Source: Pseudomonadota bacterium
Lineage (GTDB): Bacteria; Myxococcota; UBA9042; PHBI01
Assembly: GCA_005788935.1 (NCBI GenBank)
Contig: SYAK01000175.1
Location: 1-7,684 of the forward strand
Reading direction: 5' to 3'
Length of the DNA: 7,684 nt
Position numbers and translations under genes: made by a program. Shown piece after piece: positions 1 through 5,544 of the stretch. The notes under the pieces were generated by a model, which saw nothing but the letters and a program-made list of their open reading frames with translations, ran no database searches and was not told where the DNA came from. The stretch's first letter is position 1. Each line of letters starts with the position of its first letter.

Positions 1-342
1 CGGGACTTCGCAGAGGTCGGCGGACAGCAGACCATCGACGGGGAGATCGCAGCCTACGCCCTCGGGCGGCTGCTCGTCGACGCGCTTGGCCTCGACACGA
101 TGGACCGCCGCTACCTCGAGACGCTCATCGACCACTACGGCGGCGGACCTGCGGGCCTTGAGACGATGGCCGTCGCGGTGTCGGAGGACAAGGGGACGCT
201 CGAGGACGTCTACGAGCCCTACCTCATCCAGGAGGGCTTCCTCCAGCGCACGCCGCGCGGACGCATGGCCACGCCGAAAGCCTACCAGCACCTCGGGCGC
301 GCGCTACCTGCCGGGCGCGGCGGACCCGGACTGCTGCTCTGA
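1..342 (+). CDS. ruvB: RuvB Holliday junction branch migration helicase, C-terminal part (5' end outside window)
   Basis: The open frame runs from base 1 to TGA at 340-342 and gives the last 113 residues. RuvB is the hexameric AAA+ motor that, with RuvA, drives branch migration of Holliday junctions in recombinational repair. The visible part starts in the lid region (RDFAEV) and covers the C-terminal winged-helix DNA-binding domain. Its hallmark strings are present: [18 protein letters not shown], then [21 protein letters not shown] and a closing AYQHLGRAL. Residues after HLG ([13 protein letters not shown]) are a short non-conserved tail. The ATP-binding domain lies upstream of the window. 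It reads in the same direction as the transport operon but is separated from it by 190 bp with a hairpin and a likely promoter, so it is probably a separate transcription unit. The family assignment is secure. Confidence 0.96.
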   Translation, partial: RDFAEVGGQQTIDGEIAAYALGRLLVDALGLDTMDRRYLETLIDHYGGGPAGLETMAVAVSEDKGTLEDVYEPYLIQEGFLQRTPRGRMATPKAYQHLGRALPAGRGGPGLLL

Positions 343-351
343 CCGAGGCCG

Positions 352-373
352 GCGCGGGCCGATTCGCCCGCGC
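352..373 (+). terminator. GC-only hairpin downstream of ruvB
   Basis: GCGCGGGC (352-359) and GCCCGCGC (366-373) form a perfect 8-bp stem with a 6-nt loop, starting 9 nt after the ruvB stop. No U-run follows, so it is not a classical intrinsic terminator. In very GC-rich genomes such hairpins may end or protect transcripts. The stem is certain; its role as a terminator is inferred from position. Confidence 0.4.
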
Positions 374-385
374 GCCCGGAACCGA

Positions 386-462
386 GACCGGCAAATCGTT
401 CAGGCGTCGTAACCGTACACGGCTGCTGGCGTAGAGGAGAGCGGGGCGATTTGCCGCTGGTC
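386..462. repeat. Widely spaced inverted repeat upstream of exbB
   Basis: CGGCAAATCG (389-398) is repeated in perfect inversion as CGATTTGCCG (447-456). A further GAC (386-388) and GTC (460-462) extend the symmetry across a 3-nt asymmetry. The loop is 48 nt. The right arm lies just upstream of where the -35 element of the exbB promoter would be, and the left arm is about 58 bp further away. This fits paired binding sites for a regulator; a long-range RNA stem is the alternative if transcription enters from ruvB. The repeat is seen directly; the function is inferred. Confidence 0.5.
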
Positions 463-479
463 TGCGCCTCGCCCGCGCG

Positions 480-485
480 TATAGT
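480..485 (+). promoter_or_regulatory. Candidate -10 element (TATAGT) for the exbB-exbD-tonB operon
   Basis: TATAGT matches the sigma-70 -10 consensus at five of six positions, in an otherwise GC-rich gap. It predicts a start near 492 and a leader of about 41 nt to the GTG at 533. No good -35 sits at 16-18 bp (CTGGTC at 457-462 is weak), so an activator may be needed. The inverted-repeat arm at 447-456 would be well placed for one. Confidence 0.45.
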
Positions 486-532
486 CCCGCGCACCCGTTG
501 CCTTCCCAACTTCGAAACGTCCGGAGTTCCGC

Positions 533-1177
533 GTGCTGACCGACCGCCTGTCGCATTTCTTCGAATCCATCGGCGCCGAGTGGGTGCTGTGGCTGCTCCT
601 CGGACTCCTCGCGCTCGCCGTCTTCGTCACGGTCGAGCGCGCGCTCTTCTTCCGCACGCGGCTCGACCCGAAGGCGCTCTCCGAGCGTGTCATCGGCGCC
701 ATCCGCGCGGGAGACCTCGCGCAGGCCCGCGCCGCGGTGAAGGACGACGCGACGATGGTGCCGAGCGTCCTCCGCGCGACGCTCGATGCCTGGGACGGCG
801 GGGTCGATGCCCTCGAGGAGGTCATCGCCGCGGCCATCGCGCGCGAGCGGACCCGCTACGAACGTCTCCTGCCCGTGCTCGGGACGCTCGGCAACTCGGC
901 GCCCTTCATCGGACTCTTCGGCACCGTCATCGGCATCCTGAGCGCCTTCGCAGCACTCGGGACCGGCCTCGAGGGATCCGAGTTGAAGACGCAGGTCATG
1001 GGGGCCATCGGCGAGGCCCTCGTCGCGACCGCTGTCGGCCTCGGCGTCGCCATCCCGTGCGTCATCGCCTTCAACGCCTTCAAGGCACGCCTCAAGGGCC
1101 TGGCGACAGAGGCCGAGTCCACGAGCCGCCTCATCCTCGCGCACCTCAAGACGGTCGCTGGCAAGGAGCGGCGCTGA
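533..1177 (+). CDS. exbB: MotA/TolQ/ExbB family proton channel protein
   Basis: This 214-residue inner-membrane protein belongs to the TolQ/ExbB/MotA family, which conducts protons and forms the pentameric motor that energises TonB with ExbD. It has the usual three-helix layout: a first membrane segment at about 17-38, a cytoplasmic stretch, then segments at about 114-141 and 158-182. The family signature APFIGLFGTVIGI (123-135) opens the second helix. GEALVATAVGLGVAIP (160-175) forms the third, with Glu161 matching the functionally important glutamate of TM3 (Glu176 in E. coli ExbB). The length is typical of short ExbB proteins. The start is GTG, supported by GGAG at 523-526 with 6 nt spacing. 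The stop overlaps the exbD ATG by one base (TGATG), implying translational coupling. ExbB rather than TolQ is chosen because exbD and tonB follow. Confidence 0.93.
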   Translation: MLTDRLSHFFESIGAEWVLWLLLGLLALAVFVTVERALFFRTRLDPKALSERVIGAIRAGDLAQARAAVKDDATMVPSVLRATLDAWDGGVDALEEVIAAAIARERTRYERLLPVLGTLGNSAPFIGLFGTVIGILSAFAALGTGLEGSELKTQVMGAIGEALVATAVGLGVAIPCVIAFNAFKARLKGLATEAESTSRLILAHLKTVAGKERR

Positions 1178-1626
1178 TGGCTGGCGGCGCCCGCATGGGG
1201 GGCGATGACGACGAGGGCTTCAACGACATCAACATCGTGCCCCTCGTCGACATCATGCTCGTCCTGCTCATCATCTTCATGGTGACGACCGAGTTCGTCG
1301 ACAAGCGCCCCGAGATCCCCGATGCGCTGCCGACGGTGCCCATCGAGCTCCCGTCCGCGGCCTCGGCCGACCGGACACAGAGCACGACACTTCTCTCGAT
1401 TGCCTTGAACGAAACGGGTGACGTGTTCCTGAACGGCGAAAAGTCGAGCCTCGATGGCATCAAGGCCCGCGTCACGGAGTTGAAGACGCGCGGCGACAAG
1501 ACAGAGGCCTTCGTCGCGGCCGACAAGCGCCTCGCCCACGGGCAGGTCGTGGCGGTCATCGACGCGCTTCGACTGCTTGGGGTCGCGGACGTGGCGCTCA
1601 ACACCAAGCCGATGGAGATCGACTGA
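1177..1626 (+). CDS. exbD: ExbD/TolR family biopolymer transport protein
   Basis: This 149-residue protein has a short acidic cytoplasmic N-terminus, one membrane helix (about 18-38) and a periplasmic domain. The motif NDINIVPLVDIMLVLLIIF carries the membrane aspartate at residue 25, the same number as the essential Asp25 of E. coli ExbD that takes part in proton flow. The C-terminal part (about 65-149) ends in the family pattern VAADKRLAHGQVVAVIDALR followed by GVADVALNT, which is the peptidoglycan/TonB-facing fold of ExbD/TolR. The start ATG overlaps the exbB stop and is preceded by AAGGAG at 1163-1168 with 8 nt spacing. An internal ATG at residue 7 is less well placed. It would work in a complex with the ExbB and TonB encoded next to it. 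Stop-to-start distance to tonB is 1 nt. Confidence 0.94.
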   Translation: MAGGARMGGDDDEGFNDINIVPLVDIMLVLLIIFMVTTEFVDKRPEIPDALPTVPIELPSAASADRTQSTTLLSIALNETGDVFLNGEKSSLDGIKARVTELKTRGDKTEAFVAADKRLAHGQVVAVIDALRLLGVADVALNTKPMEID

Positions 1627-1627
1627 C

Positions 1628-2677
1628 GTGAGGCCCTCCTCCCGCTTCGGAGTCGCGCTCATCGCGACGCTGTTGACAGGCGGCGCGCTCGCAGTCGCGG
1701 TGGACCACGCCTGGTTTCCGGTGCGCCCACGCGTCCTCTGCGTCATGCCGCTCGGGACGGGTGACCACCTCGCGCACTTTGGCTACGTGAGCGAGGCCCT
1801 CGAGCCGGTCACGGTCGAGCTCGGTCGCGCCAACAGGCTGTCGGACGGTGCACGCGGTGAGGGGCCACCGACGCGCTTCGAGCCCGGTCAGTCCGGGACC
1901 GCCGAAGCGCCCGCCTTCACCGCCGTCTTTGCCGGAACGTCCGTCACGTGGCGGCTCGGACCGCGCGAGGCGGAGGCCGACGTCGAGGTGGCCCCCCGTT
2001 GCCCGGTCGTCAACCTGCCGCCCCCACCGCCCGATCTCGCGATGGTGCTGCCGCAAAAGCCACCGCCCCCACCTGAGCCACCGCCCGAACCACCGCCCGA
2101 ACCGCCCCAAGAGACGCCGCCACCAGAGACGCCAACGCCGCCGAAGGAGGTCCCGCAGCGCCCGCGGCCGAAGCAGGACGCAGCCAGACCCGCTGAAACC
2201 GCCAAGCCTGCCGAACCCATCGCGCTGCAGCTGAGCGGACTGACGAACCTCGGCAACGCCGGCATCGCCATCAACGGGGGCGAGACGGACTCGTTCGGGG
2301 CGTCGGACGTGGCACCGACCGCAGACAATACCCGCCCAGCCGCGCCGCCGCGTGAAGGCGTCCCCGACGGCGGCGACCCGGCTCCGCGTCAGGTGGTGCG
2401 GCGTGAGGCCCGCGTCCTGTCGGCACCGACGGACGGCACGGGGTGGCCCGAGGACGCGCCGCCGCGCTCGGGTCCGGTCCGCGTGCGGCTCTCGCTGCGG
2501 GTCGGCATCGACGGCGGCGTCCGCGAGGTGCGTGTCATCAAGGCGGCTGGGGAGGCCTTCGATCGGGCCGCCAGGACCATCGGCCTCAAGGTGCGCTTCT
2601 CGCCCGCCACCGAAGACGGAACGCCTGTCGAGGTCTGGGTGCCGTGGACCGTGGAGTTTGCGCCCGTCGATTGGTGA
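1628..2677 (+). CDS. tonB: TonB energy transducer with an extra N-terminal periplasmic domain
   Basis: This 349-residue TonB-type protein would pass ExbB/ExbD energy to outer-membrane partners. Order of parts: membrane anchor about 8-25; a beta-type domain bounded by Cys38 and Cys125, the only cysteines; a proline-rich arm about 131-198 with PPPEPPPEPP repeats; a Gly/Asn/Ala-rich linker (LSGLTNLGNAGIAIN); and a TonB C-terminal domain about 282-349 (VRVRLSLRVGIDGGVREVRV, AFDRAARTIGLKVRFSPATEDGTPVEVWVPW). TonB proteins usually go straight from anchor to proline-rich arm, so the 38-125 block is an addition. Its pattern (FGY, PVTVELGRANRLS, PTRFEPG, VTWRLG) resembles a domain I recall from secreted surface proteins. 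The start is GTG at 1628, with GGAG at 1614-1617 (10 nt spacing) and the anchor right after it. The in-frame ATG at 1577 would add 17 unrelated residues overlapping exbD. The TonB call is firm; the specific outer-membrane partner is unknown. Confidence 0.9.
   Translation: MRPSSRFGVALIATLLTGGALAVAVDHAWFPVRPRVLCVMPLGTGDHLAHFGYVSEALEPVTVELGRANRLSDGARGEGPPTRFEPGQSGTAEAPAFTAVFAGTSVTWRLGPREAEADVEVAPRCPVVNLPPPPPDLAMVLPQKPPPPPEPPPEPPPEPPQETPPPETPTPPKEVPQRPRPKQDAARPAETAKPAEPIALQLSGLTNLGNAGIAINGGETDSFGASDVAPTADNTRPAAPPREGVPDGGDPAPRQVVRREARVLSAPTDGTGWPEDAPPRSGPVRVRLSLRVGIDGGVREVRVIKAAGEAFDRAARTIGLKVRFSPATEDGTPVEVWVPWTVEFAPVDW
2078..2101 (+). repeat. 12-bp tandem repeat in the TonB proline-rich arm
   Basis: CCACCGCCCGAA occurs twice in tandem, with a degenerate unit on each side, and encodes PPPE repeats. 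The repeat keeps frame, so slippage here would change arm length by four residues per unit without breaking the gene. Confidence 0.7.
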
Positions 2678-2704
2678 CAGGGCTGTGGGTGCAAAAGCGC
2701 TCGG

Positions 2705-2720
2705 CGCGTGCGCGCACGCG
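2705..2720. promoter_or_regulatory. Perfect 16-bp palindrome abutting a -35 box (possible operator)
   Basis: CGCGTGCGCGCACGCG reads identically on both strands. It ends exactly where the TTGACC hexamer begins. Its position upstream of a promoter suggests a dimeric regulator site. As RNA it would be a 6-bp stem with a 4-nt loop 27 nt after the tonB stop, so a tonB 3' hairpin is the other reading. Short alternating CG strings are easier to reach by chance in this GC-rich DNA, but a perfect 16-mer is still notable. Confidence 0.5.
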
Positions 2721-2750
2721 TTGACCACCGACGACCTCCCCCTCTACAGT
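2721..2750 (+). promoter_or_regulatory. Candidate sigma-70-type promoter for the propeller-protein gene
   Basis: TTGACC (2721-2726, five of six to consensus) is followed after 18 bp by TACAGT (2745-2750, four of six). Transcription would begin about 7 nt after the -10 box, at or next to 2757, the G of the GTG start codon. No Shine-Dalgarno sequence precedes that codon, so a leaderless mRNA is predicted. Confidence 0.5.
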
Positions 2751-2756
2751 CGCGTC

Positions 2757-4799
2757 GTGCGCTCCGTCCTCGCCCTCACCCTCGGTCTTGCTCTCGGTCT
2801 CGCAGCGGGCGACACCCGGGCATGGCCCGACCTCGGGGCTCGCCCCGGAGCAGACACGGGCTCCGTCGCCAAAACGGAGGACCCGCCCCGAGGGCCCCCG
2901 TCCTCGCCCGCCGACCGGCGAGGGGGCCGACACGGAGAGAGGCGCGGCGCCGCCAGCCGGCCGATACCCGCGGCCGCCGCCGCACCCGCCGCCGCATCCG
3001 AAGATGACTGGAGCTGGGACCCCTTGGGCCCAGTCGGCAACACCGACGGCTTCACGGCCATCGCGCTCGACCCGACGGACCCGCGCGTCTTCTGGATCGC
3101 CGGTTCGAGCTCGGTGTGGGTGACAGACGACGCAGGCGACACCTTCACCGTCGTCCTCCACATGTCGCGGTCCGCGGGCAGCGGACGCGCGAGCAACCCG
3201 CTCGAGGACGACGAGGACGTCAACCGGGACTTCGACGGGCTCGAGCCGGGCGACTACGACGCCGAGAGCGGCGAGAGCGAGTACGGAGCGGTCGATGACT
3301 TCGACCCCGACGAGGGCATGACCGAGGGCGAGAGCGTCGACGAGGAAGGCCTCGCGAGGGAGCCCGAGGACACCGAAGGCGACCTCGACACGGTCAACTC
3401 CGACGAATCGCCAGAGGACCTGAGCGAAGACCGCCAGGCCGCCTTCGCGCGCGCGAGCTTCGGCGTCAGCCGCCTCCGGGTCGCTGGCGACCACGTCTGG
3501 GTCTGCACGAGCCGAGGCCTGTGGCGCCTTCCCCGCGGCGCCCGGACGCTCGGCGAGGCGACCGAGCTGCGCCTCGGCCGGCGCTTCGGGGTCAACGACG
3601 TCCTCGCGCTCGCCGACGACCGGCTGCTTATCGCTTCGGACGCCGGCCTGTGGCTCCACGAGCGCGGGCTCGGCCGGCGTGTCCGCGGCCTCGAGTACGA
3701 CGCGGTCGTGACCGGACTCGCGCAGGCGGGCGGCCGGGTCTTCGCCGCATCGTCCCTTGGCCTCTACGGAGGCGACGCCGAGAGCGAACTCTTCACCCGG
3801 TTGAGTGCGGGCGGCCGCGGTGGCGATGGACTGCTCGACGTCGTCGTCCGGACTGGCACAGACGACGGCGCTCAGGTCTTCACAGCGGATGGCAACCGCG
3901 TCATCGAGTGGGACCTGAGCGGGCAGGCCACCGGGGCCGTGTGGCCGGTTCCGGGCGCCTCCCGTCTCGCCGTGGCCCCCGACGGGGCTGTCTGGACCGT
4001 CGGACCGCGGGGGCCGTGGCGTTGGGACGGAGAGGCTGGCTGGGAGCGTTTCGACGAGACCCTCTCGGACCGGCGTCTGCGCGACCTCGCGGTCGGACCC
4101 GGCCCGGCGACCTCCGCGACGGACGCCTCCCCCGCTGTCGCCACGGTGCGCGTCGTCGGCGTCGTGGGTGCCTGGCGCCTCATCACCGGGCGTGAGGTGC
4201 TGACGCCGGCCCAGCGGCTCGAGCGGACGATCGACCGCGCCATCGCGCGCAGCCCGGACGTGATGACGCTGCTCGCGAAGGCCGACGCGGGGCGGACACT
4301 GACGCTCGAGGCCATCGACGCCTTCACGGTCCGCGAGCGCCTCGCCTGGCTGCTGCCGCTCGTCGAGGTCCGACTCATGTCGACCCTGCAGCGGGACGAG
4401 CGACGGACCCTCTTCCCAGCCGTCGGACAGCGCCTCCTCGACATGGTCGAGGTCGTCCCGCAGGGCGACTTCTTCCAGGTGATGGCGTGGTGGGATCTCA
4501 TGCCCGCCGTGCTGAGCTCGCTCAATGCCTCGCGCGCCCGCACGTACGAGAATGCGCGCATCATCGCTCGCAGGAACCAGCGTCGTGTCCGCGAGACCAT
4601 TCCGCCGCTCTGGCGCGACTGGGCCGCCCGGCAGCGCGCCCTCTGGCAGGGCGAGCCCGCCACCACCCGCGAAGCCGTCCGCGCCATCCTCGCGGTCGCC
4701 CAGCTCGAGGCGCAGCTGCATGCCGTCTCGCAGGGTCGCTTCCCGATGAAGGACAACCTCCGCGCCTACCTCCACCCCGACGAGGAACCGACCCCATGA
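2757..4799 (+). CDS. Exported beta-propeller-like protein with acidic insertion and helical C-terminal domain
   Basis: I do not recognise a named family for this 680-residue product. A signal peptide (MRSVLALTLGLALGLAAG, likely cut after TRA, residue 22) predicts export. Residues about 23-82 are a Pro/Ala/Arg-rich linker. From about 83 to 480 there are repeated strand units typical of a propeller: GFTAIALDPTDPRVFWIAG, VSRLRVAGDHVWVCTSRGLW, VNDVLALADDRLLIASDAGLW, VTGLAQAGGRVFAASSLGLY and SRLAVAPDGAVWTVG. They suggest six or seven blades. Between the first and second units, residues about 150-225 form an Asp/Glu-dominated insertion. Residues 482-680 are helical and contain a WDL motif (579-581); they match the C-terminus of the next protein. 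GTG at 2757 is chosen because the signal peptide begins there; there is no Shine-Dalgarno. The gene ends in an ATGA overlap with the next gene, so the two are probably co-translated. A sensor, scaffold or ligand-binding role at the envelope is possible but unproven. Confidence 0.8.
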   Translation: MRSVLALTLGLALGLAAGDTRAWPDLGARPGADTGSVAKTEDPPRGPPSSPADRRGGRHGERRGAASRPIPAAAAAPAAASEDDWSWDPLGPVGNTDGFTAIALDPTDPRVFWIAGSSSVWVTDDAGDTFTVVLHMSRSAGSGRASNPLEDDEDVNRDFDGLEPGDYDAESGESEYGAVDDFDPDEGMTEGESVDEEGLAREPEDTEGDLDTVNSDESPEDLSEDRQAAFARASFGVSRLRVAGDHVWVCTSRGLWRLPRGARTLGEATELRLGRRFGVNDVLALADDRLLIASDAGLWLHERGLGRRVRGLEYDAVVTGLAQAGGRVFAASSLGLYGGDAESELFTRLSAGGRGGDGLLDVVVRTGTDDGAQVFTADGNRVIEWDLSGQATGAVWPVPGASRLAVAPDGAVWTVGPRGPWRWDGEAGWERFDETLSDRRLRDLAVGPGPATSATDASPAVATVRVVGVVGAWRLITGREVLTPAQRLERTIDRAIARSPDVMTLLAKADAGRTLTLEAIDAFTVRERLAWLLPLVEVRLMSTLQRDERRTLFPAVGQRLLDMVEVVPQGDFFQVMAWWDLMPAVLSSLNASRARTYENARIIARRNQRRVRETIPPLWRDWAARQRALWQGEPATTREAVRAILAVAQLEAQLHAVSQGRFPMKDNLRAYLHPDEEPTP

Positions 4800-5455
4800 A
4801 GACGATGACCCTGCTCGGCCAAGCCCTGCCCATGACGGCGCTGCTCATCGCCGTGACCCTCTCCGGTGACGTCCGCGCCGAACCCGACGGCACCCGCGCC
4901 GAGGCCATCCGCGTGCTCGAGGGCTTCAAGCACGAGCCGACGGTCCTCGAGACACAACACGCGGCCGCGCGCTTTGCCCGCGTCAACCCGGGGGCCTACG
5001 AGAGCTGGCTCACCGAGAGCCGGGCCGCCCATACCCTGCCCCGCCGACTGCTTGGGCGGGTCCGCTCGAGCCGCAACGACGACCGCAGCGCGCGCACGAC
5101 CAACTCGACCACCGGCTCGCTGTCCGACACGGTCTCGGCGCGAGACCAGCTGCAGCTCGAGGTGCTCGCCGAGTGGGATCTCTCCCGCCTCGTCTTCAAC
5201 CGGGACGGCATCCTCGCGGCCCGCCAGATCGAGCGTATGGTCAATCAGCGCGAGGACATCCTGACGACCGTCAACAAGCTCTACTTCGCGCGCCGCCAGT
5301 TGCAGGCGGAGCTCGCGCTCGAGGACCCCGCCTCGGTCCAGAAGGGAATCCAGATGCAGCTGCGCATCGAGGGGCTCACTGCGGACCTCGACGCGCTGAC
5401 CGGCGGGTGGTTCTCGGGCCAGCTCGGAGCCAGGCAGCCCACCGAGGCGCCCTGA
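4796..5455 (+). CDS. Exported helical/coiled-coil protein, relative of the preceding protein's C-terminal domain
   Basis: No named family is recognised for this 219-residue product. A signal peptide (residues 1-28, hydrophobic core LPMTALLIAVTLS, cut after VRA) predicts a periplasmic protein. Residues about 34-80 are helical. A Ser/Thr/Arg-rich linker follows (about 84-110), then a long helical region with heptad-like spacing. Its landmarks are EWDLSRLVFNRDGI (126-139), LYFARRQLQAEL (about 162-173) and a closing LTADLDALTGGWF (194-206). From memory, similar WDL...LYFERR...LDALTGG proteins of unknown function occur in myxobacteria-like genomes. The upstream product has the same landmarks at its C-terminus, including a 31-residue ungapped match (176-206 here). 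The start ATG overlaps the upstream TGA (ATGA), with GAGGA at 4782-4786, so expression should be coupled. It may pair with the propeller protein through the shared domain; this is inference. Confidence 0.82.
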   Translation: MKTMTLLGQALPMTALLIAVTLSGDVRAEPDGTRAEAIRVLEGFKHEPTVLETQHAAARFARVNPGAYESWLTESRAAHTLPRRLLGRVRSSRNDDRSARTTNSTTGSLSDTVSARDQLQLEVLAEWDLSRLVFNRDGILAARQIERMVNQREDILTTVNKLYFARRQLQAELALEDPASVQKGIQMQLRIEGLTADLDALTGGWFSGQLGARQPTEAP

Positions 5456-5468
5456 CGCACGACCCGTC

Positions 5469-5517
5469 GGCCTTCGGGGTCACTGACCCGACACTGCGCG
5501 TGAACGCCCCGAAGGCC
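5469..5517 (+). repeat. Long inverted repeat with a competing internal hairpin, upstream of the cytochrome gene
   Basis: GGCCTTCGGGG (5469-5479) is perfectly complementary to CCCCGAAGGCC (5507-5517). TCAC (5480-5483) with GTGA (5500-5503) continues the stem after a 3-nt bulge. The left arm also takes part in a second perfect hairpin, GGGTCA-C-TGACCC (5477-5489), which excludes the end of the long stem. The structure lies between the two genes, 13 nt after the stop at 5455 and 16 nt before the GGAG ribosome binding site at 5534. It could attenuate or terminate read-through, or stabilise the upstream transcript. No U-run follows. Confidence 0.55.
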
Positions 5518-5544
5518 CATCGAGGCAAGCACCCGGAGTGTCTC

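Noticed and set aside
224..1144. 306-residue minus-strand frame across ruvB and exbB
   Set aside because: It overlaps two secure plus-strand genes and its product is Arg/Asp/Glu low-complexity sequence typical of a shadow frame.
451..1176. In-frame extension of exbD upstream to position 451
   Set aside because: It would run through all of exbB in another frame and encode Arg/Pro-rich nonsense. The ATG at 1177 has a good ribosome binding site and gives the membrane Asp the standard position 25.
1577..1627. ATG at 1577 as the tonB start
   Set aside because: It adds 17 Ser/Arg/Thr-rich residues before the anchor and overlaps exbD. GTG at 1628 follows a Shine-Dalgarno and begins right before the membrane segment.
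2586..4775. 729-residue open frame on the minus strand opposite the propeller-protein gene
   Set aside because: Long antisense frames are expected in GC-rich genes. The translation has no signal peptide, motif or domain, while the plus-strand frame has a signal peptide, repeated strand units and coupling to the next gene.
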